From contig NZ_CP042593.1 in assembly GCF_007995155.1 (NCBI RefSeq), positions 4,630,001 to 4,694,000 of the forward strand: a stretch of DNA of 64,000 bases. The letters run 5' to 3'. Positions 14,956 through 23,889 of the stretch are shown here, piece after piece; within the stretch, counting starts at the first letter, position 1; every line of letters starts with the position of its first letter. The position numbers and the translations under genes were made by a program. Under the pieces are notes generated by a model. That model was not told the origin of the DNA, did not search any database, and saw nothing but the letters and a program-made list of their open reading frames with translations. The DNA comes from Cytobacillus dafuensis. GTDB lineage: Bacteria; Bacillota; Bacilli; Bacillales; Cytobacillaceae.

Positions 14956-15173
14956 GAAAAATCTCCCCTTTTCAATTTTACTCATTTTCCCAATATTAAT
15001 AAGTAAAGAAATACTTCCTTCGACAATTTTCTTAACTTGCACTTCGTCTAATTTTACAGAAAAAATTTTAACAGAGCAACTTTCAATTTGAATTGTAAAA
15101 GAATCGTCAAAGAAGTCTTGTTTAAGGCGCTAATGAAGGAAATTTATTGCTTTAATATCTCTTAGCTCCCGGA

Positions 15174-15262
15174 TATCCGCTAGTTTTGCTAGAATATCCG
15201 CTACAATTTAAATATATCCGCTAGTTTCATTATTATTTCCGCCACATTGCTCATTATTTCCG
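15174..15262 (-). repeat. 21-bp heptad-period repeat, five units
   Basis: TATCCGC/TTTCCGC starts at 15174, 15195, 15215, 15236 and 15257, spaced 21, 20, 21 and 21 bp. On the minus strand this reads as heptads of the form V/L-A-E/D-I (VAEIIMKLADIF), with one base missing between two units that breaks the frame. Looks like a decayed coiled-coil-coding repeat. Confidence 0.75.
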
Positions 15263-15270
15263 CAACCTCC

Positions 15271-15298
15271 ATTAGAAAAACTTGGCGTTCGCCAAGTC
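15271..15298. repeat. Palindromic repeat P1
   Basis: ATTAGAAAAACTTGGCG followed by the mirror half CGCCAAGT gives the near-perfect palindrome ACTTGGCGTTCGCCAAGT. The same 17-mer plus palindrome occurs upstream of prfA at 26138-26164. Confidence 0.75.
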
Positions 15299-15310
15299 CT
15301 TTTTGGTGAA

Positions 15311-15402
15311 TGCCTTAGTTTTTCTTATGCGATCTTATTAGCAGATATTTTATTGAAAACACACTTTACTTTAATACGTTAATAAACTTAAACTTTCCGA
15401 TT
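15311..15402. repeat. Family E repeat, copy 1
   Basis: Shares the string CTTAGTTTTTCTTATGCGAT followed by TTAGCAGA and a similar AT-rich tail with 18021-18115. Both copies lie upstream of a minus-strand gene (upp, rpiB). Confidence 0.6.
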
Positions 15403-15404
15403 AG

Positions 15405-15440
15405 CTAAAAAAAGGATCTGACCTAAGTCAGACCCTTTAG
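15405..15440 (-). terminator. glyA terminator
   Basis: On the minus strand AAGGGTCTGAC and GTCAGATCCTT form a stem followed by TTTTTT, directly after the glyA stop at 15443. Confidence 0.9.
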
Positions 15441-15442
15441 TA

Positions 15443-16684
15443 TTAATATTCAGGATATAAAGTAAAGTTGCTAGTTAGTGATACTACACGATTTCTTGCT
15501 TCCTCAAGCTTGCCTTCGTCTTCGTAATTTTTAAGTGTGAAAGCAATGATGGATGCAATTTCTTCCATTTCCTTTTCACCGAAGCCACGGGAAGTGACTG
15601 CAGCAGTACCAATACGAACGCCGCTAGTAACGAATGGGCTTTCTGGATCGTATGGAATTGTATTTTTATTCACAGTAATGCCTACTTCGTCAAGAACCTT
15701 TTCAGCAATTTTACCTGTTAAACCAAGGGAGCGCAGGTCAACAAGTAAAAGATGATTATCTGTACCACCTGAAACAAGATCAAGTCCTTCTTTTTGCAAG
15801 CCTTCTGCTAAATGCTTTGCATTTGAAATGACATTGCTCGCATAGGTCTTGAAGTCCTCTTGAAGAGCTTCACCAAGTGCAACGGCTTTTGCTGCAATAA
15901 CATGCATTAACGGACCGCCTTGAATTCCAGGGAAAATAGATTTATCAATTTTCTTCGCAAATTCTTCTTTACAAAGAATCATTCCTCCGCGTGGACCACG
16001 TAGAGTTTTATGTGTTGTAGTCGTAACGAAGTCTGCATAAGGGACTGGGCTTTGATGTAATCCAGCTGCAACAAGTCCAGCAATATGAGCCATGTCTACC
16101 ATTAAATAAGCACCGACTTCATCAGCGATTTCACGGAAGCGTTTAAAATCAATCGCACGTGGATAAGCACTTGCACCTGCAACGATTAACTTCGGTTTAT
16201 GCTCGCGTGCTTTTTCAAGGACGACATCATAATCGATCATATGAGTCTTTTCATCAACGCCATATTCAACGAAGTTATATTGAACTCCACTAAAATTGAC
16301 CGGGCTTCCATGTGTTAAGTGGCCACCATGAGAAAGATTCATACCTAGAACCGTATCCCCATGCTCCAAGATCGTGTAATACACAGCCATATTTGCCTGT
16401 GCACCAGAGTGCGGCTGAACATTGACATGATCTGCACCAAAAATTTCTTTTGCTCGATCACGAGCTAAATCCTCCACTACGTCAACATGCTCACAGCCAC
16501 CGTAATAGCGTCTAGCTGGGTAGCCCTCTGCATATTTATTCGTAAGTACAGAACCTTGTGCTTCCATTACTGCTTCACTGACAAAGTTCTCAGAAGCAAT
16601 TAATTCTATCTTTGCTCTTTGGCGCCCTAATTCATCTTGAATTGAGTTGAAAACTAGCTCATCTTGTTTCGCTAAATGCTTCAT
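15443..16684 (-). CDS. glyA: Serine hydroxymethyltransferase
   Basis: 413 residues. PLP enzyme interconverting serine and glycine with tetrahydrofolate, the main one-carbon source. The PLP lysine is in [15 protein letters not shown], with the [14 protein letters not shown] and [13 protein letters not shown] motifs also present. Start ATG 16684 has an AGGGAGG-type site. Followed by its own terminator; gene order ywlG-glyA-upp matches B. subtilis. I could not confirm a clear PurR box upstream. Confidence 0.98.
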   Translation of the reverse strand: MKHLAKQDELVFNSIQDELGRQRAKIELIASENFVSEAVMEAQGSVLTNKYAEGYPARRYYGGCEHVDVVEDLARDRAKEIFGADHVNVQPHSGAQANMAVYYTILEHGDTVLGMNLSHGGHLTHGSPVNFSGVQYNFVEYGVDEKTHMIDYDVVLEKAREHKPKLIVAGASAYPRAIDFKRFREIADEVGAYLMVDMAHIAGLVAAGLHQSPVPYADFVTTTTHKTLRGPRGGMILCKEEFAKKIDKSIFPGIQGGPLMHVIAAKAVALGEALQEDFKTYASNVISNAKHLAEGLQKEGLDLVSGGTDNHLLLVDLRSLGLTGKIAEKVLDEVGITVNKNTIPYDPESPFVTSGVRIGTAAVTSRGFGEKEMEEIASIIAFTLKNYEDEGKLEEARNRVVSLTSNFTLYPEY

Positions 16685-16812
16685 CCTAAAAGCCTCCCTT
16701 TTTCCTCGAACTATATCAAATAGATATATAAAGGTTCTATTTTGAAAATTCCACTATATCTTATCATGTTTTACTAGGGAAAAGAAGAGATTGAATTAGC
16801 TTTAATGATTTA

Positions 16813-16847
16813 AAAGAGAAAAGCCTTTGCATTACACAAAGACTTTT
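16813..16847 (-). terminator. Terminator after ywlG
   Basis: On the minus strand AAAGTCTTTG pairs with CAAAGGCTTT around TGTAATG and is followed by a T-rich stretch, immediately after the ywlG stop at 16848. Confidence 0.8.
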
Positions 16848-17423
16848 TTAGTTGCAGGTTTTATTTTCCATTTTTCTTTCGTAAACAGCTCTAGCTCCGC
16901 CGATTAGCTTAGGTCTTGTCATTGCCAGCGTGACATGAGCCTCACCTAACGATTTCTGTGTAACTCTAATCGGAACTGCCACATGCTTTAAATGCATGCC
17001 TATAAAAGTATCGCCGATGTCTATCCCTGCATCTGCCTTAATATGCTCAACTAGAATGGGATCTGCCATATGTTCAAAAGCATATGTTGCCATTGCACCG
17101 CCTGCGGTACGAACAGGAACAACACTGACTTCATCTAAATGTTTTTCCAAGGCTGTTTTTCTTTCAACAACCAATGCACGATTTAAATGTTCACAGCATT
17201 GGAAAGCAAGTGCGACACCTGTCTTCTCGCTTAGTATCCTTAGTTGGGAAAAAATCATCTCAGCCACCTGCTCTGTGCCAGCAGTGCCGATTTTCTTCCC
17301 TGCCACTTCACTCGTGCTGCAGCCAATGACAAGAATATGCCTATCATTTAGAGGAACCAGTTCACTAAATTCACTAATCATGCTGGATAACTGTATTTCC
17401 CATGTTTCGATTAACTCTTTCAA
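16848..17423 (-). CDS. ywlG: YwlG/UPF0340 family protein
   Basis: 191 residues, the usual size of the UPF0340/TIGR01440 family. Recognisable conserved segments are HILVIGCSTSEVAGKKIGTAG, ALAFQCCEHLNRALV and GDTFIGMHLKHVAVPIR. The biochemical role is not established. Conserved neighbour of rpiB and glyA. Its start lies about 50 bp after the minimal family A repeat that occupies the gap behind rpiB. Confidence 0.93.
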   Translation of the reverse strand: MKELIETWEIQLSSMISEFSELVPLNDRHILVIGCSTSEVAGKKIGTAGTEQVAEMIFSQLRILSEKTGVALAFQCCEHLNRALVVERKTALEKHLDEVSVVPVRTAGGAMATYAFEHMADPILVEHIKADAGIDIGDTFIGMHLKHVAVPIRVTQKSLGEAHVTLAMTRPKLIGGARAVYERKMENKTCN

Positions 17424-17475
17424 AAAAGCTCACCCTTTCCGGAAGCTTCCTCTTTTATCGGATAAAAATTTCACT

Positions 17476-17528
17476 TTATCGCAGATTAACGGGCAGTAAG
17501 ACCCCCACTGATGGAAGTTTCACTTTAT
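17476..17528 (+). repeat. Minimal family A repeat, copy A3
   Basis: Only the two ends of family A remain, fused within about 53 bp: TTATCGCAGATTAACGGGC at the left and CCCCCACTGATGG plus AAGTTTCACTTTAT at the right. The internal hairpins are gone. As at upp, the terminal CTTTA supplies the rpiB stop codon (TTA at 17525-17527). TTTCACTTTAT also occurs at the left edge (17470-17480), so the unit is flanked by a direct repeat. Confidence 0.8.
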
Positions 17529-17965
17529 TGATTTTCGTAAGCTTTTATTTTCCCAACACGATTTTCGTGACGTCCGCCTTCATAATCAGTCGTCAGCCAT
17601 ACTTTCGCGATTTCGCGTGCCAAACCTGGACCAATCACACGCTCACCCATCGCGAGCATATTGCTGTCATTATGTTCACGAGTTGCTTTCGCACTAAATA
17701 CATCATGCACGAGCGCACAGCGGATGCCTTTCACCTTATTGGCCGCGATGCTCATGCCAATTCCAGTACCGCAAATGAGAATGCCTTTATCAAATTCACC
17801 GTTCGCTACCTTTTGAGCGACTGGCAATGCATAATCAGGATAATCGACAGAAGTTCCACATTCACAGCCAAAATCTTCAAATTCAATTCCCATTTCATTC
17901 ATTAAATTCTTTATTTCTTCGCGAATATTAACGCCGCCATGATCTGAAGCAATTGCAACTTTCAT
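17525..17965 (-). CDS. rpiB: Ribose 5-phosphate isomerase B
   Basis: 146 residues of the RpiB/LacAB family (B. subtilis YwlF). Interconverts ribose 5-phosphate and ribulose 5-phosphate. VAIASDHGG at the N-terminus and the active-site cysteine in ILICGTGIGMSIAANKV are diagnostic; NMLAMGERVIG and GRHENRVGKI follow. An AGGAGG site precedes ATG 17965. The stop codon coincides with the end of repeat A3. Confidence 0.96.
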   Translation of the reverse strand: MKVAIASDHGGVNIREEIKNLMNEMGIEFEDFGCECGTSVDYPDYALPVAQKVANGEFDKGILICGTGIGMSIAANKVKGIRCALVHDVFSAKATREHNDSNMLAMGERVIGPGLAREIAKVWLTTDYEGGRHENRVGKIKAYENQ

Positions 17966-18020
17966 TCCATAATCCTCCTATGAAGTAAACTTTCTAGCAC
18001 CTGCTATTATTTTGACATTA

Positions 18021-18115
18021 AGCTTAGTTTTTCTTATGCGATCTCCTTAGCAGAGACTTCATCTATATTTCAATTTTACTTTAGTACTAAAATAAACTCA
18101 AACCTTCTTATTAAC
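18021..18115. repeat. Family E repeat, copy 2
   Basis: Begins CTTAGTTTTTCTTATGCGAT like 15311-15402 and shares its TTAGCAGA and TTTTACTTTA... tail. Lies just upstream of rpiB. Confidence 0.6.
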
Positions 18116-18120
18116 AATCA

Positions 18121-18171
18121 TCAGTATCTACTCTCAACCTTGTATGTAAAATGTCGTCGATTTCATTTTTA
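18121..18171. repeat. Family D repeat, short copy
   Basis: The string ctctcaacct..gtaaaatgtcgtcgatttcattt matches the left part of 13866-13975; the other half of the hairpin is missing. Confidence 0.6.
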
Positions 18172-18177
18172 TACAGA

Positions 18178-18207
18178 AAAGAGCCTCCGAAAAATCGAAG
18201 GCCCTCC
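18178..18207 (-). terminator. Terminator of the chemoreceptor gene
   Basis: On the minus strand GAGGGCCTTCG and CGGAGGCTCTT pair around ATTTTT, followed by a T-rich run, a few bases after the stop at 18214. Confidence 0.88.
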
Positions 18208-18213
18208 TCTCTA

Positions 18214-19509
18214 TTAAATCTGAAATCTAGTGATGGTATTTTTTAATTTTTCAGCCTGCTCTTTTAATTCAATTGCAAGGTTTTCAACATTTGCCATTAC
18301 TGCCGTTTGCTGATCTGTTGCGGTTGCAACTTCTTGTGCACCAGCAGATGTCTCCTCTGCAATAGCAGCCACTTCTTGGGATTGCGTAGAAGTATGCTGA
18401 ATGCTTTCCATTTGGCGATCTACTAAAATCGTAATGGTAGAAACGAATGATGCCATTTCATTGACCGTTTTCGTCATCTCTTCGATCACAGTATTCGTTT
18501 CTGTTCCTTTTTTCGCCTCACTGTTAGCCGTTTCTACTTGTTCGGAAATTTGCTTAACAACATTTTGAACCTCAGCTTGGATGTTTGCAATTAATTCCGA
18601 AATGCCTTGTACAGCCTTCGCACTTTCGTCAGCAAGCTTTCTTACTTCCTCTGCTACAACAGCAAAGCCTTTTCCATGCTCCCCTGCTCGAGCTGCTTCA
18701 ATGGATGCATTCAAGGCTAAAAGATTCGTCTGGGCCGCAATATCACCGACAAGCTGGATGATTTGCTCAACCTTTGTCGCATTCTCCTCTAGACGCATGA
18801 CAGTTTGAAGTGACTCCTGATTTTCTTGTGCAAGTTTCTCGATTCCTGAAACAAGAGAATGAATGATTTTCTTTGATTCATGAAGATCCTGAACCATTTC
18901 TCTCGACACAACTTCAGAAGCGTTTGCCTTTTCCTGAACTTCCTCCGCAATTCTAATGACATCCTCTACAGATTCAGCAGTAGACTGAATAGAAATAGCG
19001 GAATTGTCAGCCCCTATGGAAATCTCGTTAATCGTTCTTGCAATGGAATCTGCTTGTTCAGCTGCAATAGCAGATTCCTTTGAAATAGCAATGACTTTAT
19101 CATTTGTCTCTCTGAAGTTTTCGTCAATTTGATGAACCATTTGCCTTAAATTCGATAACATATCATTGAAGGCAACGCCAAGCGAGCGGATTTCATCATC
19201 CGTTTTCGCCAATTCTACATCTTCATGAATATCTCCCTGCGCCGCCTTTAAAGCCATTTTCTCTAGCTTTTGTAAAGGCTTGATAATAAAGCCAGCCGCG
19301 AAAAAGGCTAAAATTCCCGACCAAATAATCCCGAGACTTAATGTAATAATCGTAAATAGAACTTCGTCAACAGGCCAAGATTTCTTAATTAGCGGATATA
19401 GAATATAAATAAAGAATGCACTTGTTGTGTATGTAATGAATGCTAAGATCGTGATAAAAAGAACAAGCTTCTTCCTCAAACCAAATTTATACCGATGCTT
19501 CTCTCCCAT
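18214..19509 (-). CDS. Methyl-accepting chemotaxis protein without extracellular sensor domain
   Basis: 431 residues. Two membrane helices (about 13-38 and 49-75) are joined by only a short loop, so no sizeable extracellular ligand domain is present. A HAMP linker follows (about 75-125, from [12 protein letters not shown]), then a long methylated coiled coil with the highly conserved hairpin tip [20 protein letters not shown] and [13 protein letters not shown]. It should signal to CheA/CheW from the membrane or cytoplasm. It sits between rpiB and ywlE with its own terminator and is not part of the conserved B. subtilis order as far as I recall. Confidence 0.93.
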   Translation of the reverse strand: MGEKHRYKFGLRKKLVLFITILAFITYTTSAFFIYILYPLIKKSWPVDEVLFTIITLSLGIIWSGILAFFAAGFIIKPLQKLEKMALKAAQGDIHEDVELAKTDDEIRSLGVAFNDMLSNLRQMVHQIDENFRETNDKVIAISKESAIAAEQADSIARTINEISIGADNSAISIQSTAESVEDVIRIAEEVQEKANASEVVSREMVQDLHESKKIIHSLVSGIEKLAQENQESLQTVMRLEENATKVEQIIQLVGDIAAQTNLLALNASIEAARAGEHGKGFAVVAEEVRKLADESAKAVQGISELIANIQAEVQNVVKQISEQVETANSEAKKGTETNTVIEEMTKTVNEMASFVSTITILVDRQMESIQHTSTQSQEVAAIAEETSAGAQEVATATDQQTAVMANVENLAIELKEQAEKLKNTITRFQI

Positions 19510-19523
19510 TGCTATCCCCCTAG

Positions 19524-19973
19524 TTATGGCTTTTCGCTTTGTAATCGATTCATGATATCAGAAATTGTTTCACTCAAATCCTTAAAGGTATTTCTGTAGA
19601 CCTCAATTGGCCCACCAAAAGGATCGATAATATCGCCGTTTCCGCTCTTTCCCGCAAATTCCTTCAAAGTAAATGTTTTCATTGTGGCGCTTGGAAACAT
19701 GCTAATAACCGCTTCCTTATGGCTCCTTGTCATTGTCAAAATAAACGTCGTCCAATTCACCAAACTATCATTTAATAATGTAGCCTGATGATTAAGAGTT
19801 AACCCTTGTTCCTCTAATGCTCTTCTTGTATTAACAGACGCTTCATTTCCATCAAATGCATATACACCTGCAGATTTCACTTCAACTCCAGGGATTTTCT
19901 TGCTTTTCAATATGGCTTCAGCCATCGGGCTCCGACATGTATTCCCTGTACACACAAATAAAACATGAGTCAT
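19524..19973 (-). CDS. ywlE: Low-molecular-weight protein arginine phosphatase
   Basis: 149 residues, LMW-PTP fold. The P-loop reads [13 protein letters not shown]: the C-X5-R-S active site has a Thr at the position that in YwlE gives phospho-arginine rather than phospho-tyrosine specificity. The catalytic Asp is in the DPFGG loop ([12 protein letters not shown]). YwlE reverses McsB arginine phosphorylation that marks proteins for ClpCP. Location near tsaC and rpiB agrees with B. subtilis. Confidence 0.94.
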   Translation of the reverse strand: MTHVLFVCTGNTCRSPMAEAILKSKKIPGVEVKSAGVYAFDGNEASVNTRRALEEQGLTLNHQATLLNDSLVNWTTFILTMTRSHKEAVISMFPSATMKTFTLKEFAGKSGNGDIIDPFGGPIEVYRNTFKDLSETISDIMNRLQSEKP

Positions 19974-20274
19974 AGCTGCGCCTCCTTCCTATTCATTATA
20001 AGACATATCTCCTAGATACAATAGTCTCTATATGAAAAATTATTCCTTTTTTATCAACAATTCTACAAAGTTCAACTTGTTTTTATACAATAATATGAAA
20101 TCTAGTAAGAAAACAATTATCATTTTTTAGAGTTAAGAGTTGAGACCTGGAATTAGAAAAAAAAGAAAGGGTATTTTGACCCTTTCCACATAAAAAAAAT
20201 AATATTCATACAACACCTTTGTCCACATCACGCGAACAATATGATCAAAATGTCTTTTGGCGGTGCCTGACACC
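19974..20274. other. Gap between tsaC-type gene and ywlE
   Basis: Contains a terminator (20163-20188), AT-rich sequence, and a GGTGCCTGACACC repeat whose edge touches the tsaC-type stop codon. No gene seen. Confidence 0.6.
20163..20188 (-). terminator. Terminator after the tsaC-type gene
   Basis: On the minus strand GAAAGGGT and ACCCTTTC pair around CAAAAT and are followed by TTTTTTTT. Confidence 0.85.
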
Positions 20275-20277
20275 TTA
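20264..20277. repeat. GGTGCCTGACACC repeat abutting a stop codon
   Basis: The quasi-palindrome GGTGCCTGACACC runs directly into TTA (20275-20277), the stop codon of the tsaC-type gene on the minus strand. The same 13-mer occurs near 31838 inside a larger inverted repeat. Confidence 0.65.
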
Positions 20278-21321
20278 TGAGCCTTTAATCACACGATGTC
20301 CTGCTGCTTTCATCAGACGGTTCATAATTGCATTTCCGACACCATCATTTGAAAACATTTCGCTAAAAATAACATCGGCTTTCGTACTATTAAAATACCT
20401 CAATGCTTCATATAAAGAACTTGCAACGGTATCAAGCTCAGCACGTTTTCCACAAGCAAACACAAAATCACTTTTATAATAGTCCCTATTTTCTTCCGTT
20501 GTTAAGACTCCGACGGAAAGACCTTCTTTTCTTTTTTCATTCACGAGCTTTTGAATGAATTCCTTCGATCCTTCTACTAAATAAAGGGGTGCGTCGGGAG
20601 CGTAATGGCGATACTTCATCCCAGGTGATTTTGGTGCCTTCTCCGTGTCAACAAGCGCTGGATCAACATTTACCGCCCCTATTACTGCTTCAAGCTGTTC
20701 CCTTGTAATTCCACCTGGTCTTAATATGGTTGGGACCATTACGGTACAATCCAATACGGTAGATTCCACACCAACTCCAGTAGGCCCTCCGTCAATAAGC
20801 CCGCCAATTCTCTCATTTAGATCCTCCCATACATGCTCTGCCGTTGTAGGGCTCGGTCTTCCTGAGCGGTTCGCACTTGGAGCCGCAATCGGAAGACCTG
20901 CTTGCTTAATAACGGCAAGGGCTATCGGGTGGTCTGGCATTCGAACAGCTACTGTAGATAATCCAGCTGTTGCTTTATCTGAAAGCTTGCCGTTTTTCTT
21001 TTTAAAAATAAGGGTTAACGGCCCAGGCCAGAATTCTTTCATTAATCGTTTCGCCTTTTCAGGTATTTCTTCGACAAAATCCTGCAGCTGCACTTCTTCA
21101 GCTATGTGGATAATCAGTGGATTATCGCTCGGTCTTCCTTTTGCCGTGAAAATTTTTGCAACTGCGTCATCATTTTCGGCATTTCCGCCTAATCCGTATA
21201 CCGTCTCGGTTGGAAATGCAACAACTTCATTGTTTATTAATAGGTTAGCAGCTTGTGTAATTTGTGGATATCTTTCGAGTTCATCCACATATTTATCCAC
21301 CGACCATCTTTTCGTGTTCAT
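20275..21321 (-). CDS. tsaC: L-threonylcarbamoyladenylate synthase (YwlC/Sua5 type)
   Basis: About 348 residues, the two-domain Sua5-type length: an N-terminal YrdC domain (VVAFPTETVYGLGGNA, GRPSDNPLIIHI, LPIAAPSANRSGRPSPT, GVESTVLDC) and a C-terminal Sua5 domain (GMKYRHYAPDAPLYLVEG). Makes threonylcarbamoyl-AMP for the tRNA t6A modification. ATG 21321 has AAGGTGG 5 bases upstream; the ATG at 21336 overlaps that site and is less likely. Confidence 0.95.
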   Translation of the reverse strand: MNTKRWSVDKYVDELERYPQITQAANLLINNEVVAFPTETVYGLGGNAENDDAVAKIFTAKGRPSDNPLIIHIAEEVQLQDFVEEIPEKAKRLMKEFWPGPLTLIFKKKNGKLSDKATAGLSTVAVRMPDHPIALAVIKQAGLPIAAPSANRSGRPSPTTAEHVWEDLNERIGGLIDGGPTGVGVESTVLDCTVMVPTILRPGGITREQLEAVIGAVNVDPALVDTEKAPKSPGMKYRHYAPDAPLYLVEGSKEFIQKLVNEKRKEGLSVGVLTTEENRDYYKSDFVFACGKRAELDTVASSLYEALRYFNSTKADVIFSEMFSNDGVGNAIMNRLMKAAGHRVIKGS

Positions 21322-21497
21322 TTTGTCCACCTTCATTAATCACGTTAGGAAAATTTAACCTAGTCCTTTATTCCCGCGATTTTTATGTTATTTACTTTTG
21401 AAAGTATAAAAGAAGATGGAGGATAACTCAAGTATTATCCACAATTTGTGGATAGATAAAGCTTTATTGTGAATAACTTTGCCAAGATACCCACAAT

Positions 21498-21938
21498 TCA
21501 GATGGATAATTTCAAGAAATAGGAGTTATCCACAGTCAAAATATACTTTACATGTTCTGACTCATAGAGTGCTGCAGGCAAGTCTGACGTTTCCTGCACA
21601 AAGCCAAGCAATTGAAAAAACTCAATGGAGTTCTTTTTATTAGAAGCAAGGTATAAGGTCTCTAGCTGTTTATCTCTTGCCAACTTTAGGATTTGTTCAA
21701 AAAGAAGAATTAATTCCTTTTCAGATGCATCCTTCGTTATTGCTAGTGATCGAAGCAAACCTATTTTCCCAATTGGCTCAATCCCAATTGTCGCTTTCAA
21801 ATCCGACATATTATTTTCCATAATCAAAAAATATTCAATTGATTCCTGGATGCCCTCTGTGCTTAAATTCGCCTTCTGCAAAAACAATTCTAATCTTGTA
21901 ACATCCTCTGGCCCTGCACATTTAATGATAGCTTCCAT
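21498..21938 (-). CDS. ywlB: GNAT-like acetyltransferase, YwlB-type
   Basis: About 146 residues with a weak GNAT pattern: MEAIIKCAGPEDVTRLELFL, LRSLAITKDASEKELILLFEQI and SIEFFQLLGFVQE. The substrate is unknown. Position between spoIIR and the tsaC-type gene fits B. subtilis YwlB. ATG 21938 has GAGGTGG 5 bases upstream; the upstream GTG lies inside that site. Confidence 0.75.
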   Translation of the reverse strand: MEAIIKCAGPEDVTRLELFLQKANLSTEGIQESIEYFLIMENNMSDLKATIGIEPIGKIGLLRSLAITKDASEKELILLFEQILKLARDKQLETLYLASNKKNSIEFFQLLGFVQETSDLPAALYESEHVKYILTVDNSYFLKLSI

Positions 21939-22066
21939 CAATCCCACCTCATTTTTTATATTCTATTCTATGAATATGAGGAAATAAGGAAAGTAGAACT
22001 ATTTTTCACTCTTCTATTATCTATTTCATTATGAGGGCCATTTAATAGATTTTTATCTAATATCAT

Positions 22067-22795
22067 TTATTCAAATATTTTATCCCAAAGCTCTTTAAAG
22101 AAGAACTTTACTTCAACCTCTTGTTCATCGTTATCAACAAAAACTGGTGCTTCTTTCTTTATCGTTTCTTGATTAGATGGCTTTTTTTCTTGTTTTGTTT
22201 CAACTATATCGATATCCTCGTTCACTTCCGCTGGGCTTTTTATTGTTTGTGTTTGGGACGTTTGGTCATCTTCTTCAAATCCGTCACTTACAGCTACTCC
22301 GTTTGAAAAATCTAGAAAGCATAGTGGCGGGAATAATACACACCACCAGTTCGCCCCTTTCCCTTCACCAAGCGTAATAAGAATTGCTTCATATTCCCCT
22401 GCAGGATAAAGGAATTCACCGTATAGCTTTGTTGGAAAATCTACTTTACCAAAATCTATTTTCACTGCTTGCGTTAATTTTTCTTTCTCTACAATATTCT
22501 CAGCTATTTTCTGTATTTCCGGTAGCCTAGAGCGAATCAATCTTCTTGCCTCTTCAATTGATGTTAATTCTGCCACCCACTCGGTAATTTCAGCATTTAC
22601 GGCATCCCTTATACGCCTTTTTAATTCCTGATCAGCTTCTCTATCACTATTAGCTAGAATTCGCAGTCTAATCGCTTCACTCGGAATAATAAGTGGTTCA
22701 TTTGCCACCACTTCCGTTTTCGGTATATATAAACTCAAAATCGTTCCTATACTTAACATCATTATATATAATCTTACAATTGTTTTTGTTTTCAA
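22067..22795 (-). CDS. spoIIR: Stage II sporulation protein R
   Basis: About 242 residues. SpoIIR is made in the forespore under sigma-F and secreted to trigger SpoIIGA processing of pro-sigma-E in the mother cell. Conserved stretches: IPSEAIRLRILANSDREADQ, TKLYGEFLYPAGEYEA and GANWWCVLFPPLCFLDFSNG, after an N-terminal hydrophobic segment. TTG 22795 (MKTKTIVRLY) is well spaced from AAGGGG, whereas GTG 22804 is almost on top of it, so I prefer TTG. The acidic linker near the C-terminus varies in the family. Confidence 0.95.
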   Translation of the reverse strand: MKTKTIVRLYIMMLSIGTILSLYIPKTEVVANEPLIIPSEAIRLRILANSDREADQELKRRIRDAVNAEITEWVAELTSIEEARRLIRSRLPEIQKIAENIVEKEKLTQAVKIDFGKVDFPTKLYGEFLYPAGEYEAILITLGEGKGANWWCVLFPPLCFLDFSNGVAVSDGFEEDDQTSQTQTIKSPAEVNEDIDIVETKQEKKPSNQETIKKEAPVFVDNDEQEVEVKFFFKELWDKIFE

Positions 22796-22862
22796 TTCCG
22801 CCACGCCCCTTCACTAACTCATTGTGGACAAAGAAGCAGAATCTTAAACTATTAAAATCATA

Positions 22863-23142
22863 TAAAGTGAAACTTCCATCAGTGGGGTTTTTTCGACGCA
22901 CAGGACGTGCTAGTGCCGACGTTGCCACAGGACGTGGCGTTCTTAGTCGGCTTTCATCCCCCACTGATGGATGGTTAGTTGCGGCCCACAGGAAGTGGGT
23001 CACGCAGACGTTGCCACACGATGTGGCGCTTTTAGTCTGTGTTCATTTTACGGGCTTTTACGGGCAGTTTCCCCCACCTATCTTCCTCGCTTCTCTCTCA
23101 ATCTTGAGGTGGGGATCTTACTGCCCGTTAATGCGGGATAAA
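22863..23142 (-). repeat. Family A hairpin repeat, copy A5
   Basis: Same orientation as A1. Keeps the terminal CCCCCACT-type inverted repeats and all four small hairpins. Its left end is altered (TTTATCCCGCATTAACGGGC instead of TTATCGCAGATTAACGGGC) and a short ACGGGCTTTT duplication is present. Lies about 70 bp upstream of spoIIR. Confidence 0.85.
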
Positions 23143-23162
23143 TCTAGCAAATAAAATTAATA

Positions 23163-23193
23163 AATCCCACCGTCAACGCTTAGAGGTGGGATT
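23163..23193 (-). terminator. Probable mntP terminator
   Basis: On the minus strand AATCCCACC and GGTGGGATT form a 9-bp stem followed by TATTAATTTTATTT, about 70 bp after the mntP stop. Confidence 0.65.
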
Positions 23194-23262
23194 CTTATAC
23201 GCTAAAAAGAATAGATTCATATTAAAAAAATCGGAAATATGTATGGAGAGGGGGATGAATTT

Positions 23263-23814
23263 TTACCCAAAAAGGAGTTTGAGCCCGAATGCAAGGAGGA
23301 TGCTGCCACCGAGGGCTTCACTGTAAGGGCCAAGCCAGCCTTGAACTTTTCGGCCAATGAGTAAACCGAACCAAGTTAAGATGGTAGCCATAATACCAAA
23401 GCATGATAAAACCAATATCGTCTTTGCTCCATAAATCCCCAAAGTCAGACTAACTGAAAAGCTATCTAAGCTCACACTAAAGCCAAATAGCATTAATCCC
23501 GTACCAACAGGGGTAATCATATACCCTCTTTCCTTGCGAAATCCTGACAAAAACATTTGAATCCCTAATATTAGAAGCAATCCACCACCCACATAGGTAG
23601 CGATCTCACCAAATTTTTCCGATAAAAATCTTCCTGCAATGATACCGAGAAGAGGCATCCAAATATGAAAAAAACCGATTGTAACTCCAATTTTAAAGAT
23701 TTGTCTAAGGCGGAGCTTAAACATACCCATACCTAATCCTACTGAAAAGGCATCCATAGCTAAGGCGAATGCCATTAATGATAATGTTAATATCTCTCCG
23801 AACATAGCTTCCAT
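23263..23814 (-). CDS. mntP: Manganese efflux pump MntP
   Basis: 183 residues and six predicted membrane helices in two related halves, each with a conserved Asp motif: [13 protein letters not shown] and [13 protein letters not shown]. MntP exports Mn(II) to prevent toxicity. ATG 23814 has AGGAGGAG upstream. In the spoIIR neighbourhood as in B. subtilis (ywlD). I did not identify a yybP-ykoY riboswitch upstream; repeat C1 occupies most of that region. Confidence 0.94.
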   Translation of the reverse strand: MEAMFGEILTLSLMAFALAMDAFSVGLGMGMFKLRLRQIFKIGVTIGFFHIWMPLLGIIAGRFLSEKFGEIATYVGGGLLLILGIQMFLSGFRKERGYMITPVGTGLMLFGFSVSLDSFSVSLTLGIYGAKTILVLSCFGIMATILTWFGLLIGRKVQGWLGPYSEALGGSILLAFGLKLLFG

Positions 23815-23889
23815 TTTTTCTCCTCCTTGGACTTGCTATTTCAACATATGCACGTCCAAGAAGTTTTAGAATGGGACACATTTGCAAAA

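Larger units (their letters stand above)
14956..15442. other. Repeat-rich gap between glyA and upp
   Basis: No gene seen. Holds the upp leader, a 21-bp-period repeat (15174-15262), a palindromic repeat (15271-15298), family E (15311-15402) and the glyA terminator (15405-15440). Confidence 0.6.
22805..23262. other. Gap between mntP and spoIIR occupied by repeat A5
   Basis: No gene. Repeat A5 fills 22863-23142, and a hairpin (AATCCCACC/GGTGGGATT) near 23163-23193 probably terminates mntP transcription. Confidence 0.6.

Noticed and set aside
16685..16800. Possible PurR box upstream of glyA
   Set aside because: CCTCGAACTA resembles half of the PurR box but lacks the CCGAAC core and a second box at the right distance.
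22698..23154. Frames of 101 and 153 codons over repeat A5
   Set aside because: The same translated strings (for example SRLRTPRPVATSALARPVRR) appear at 11096-11392 in A1, so they derive from the repeat.
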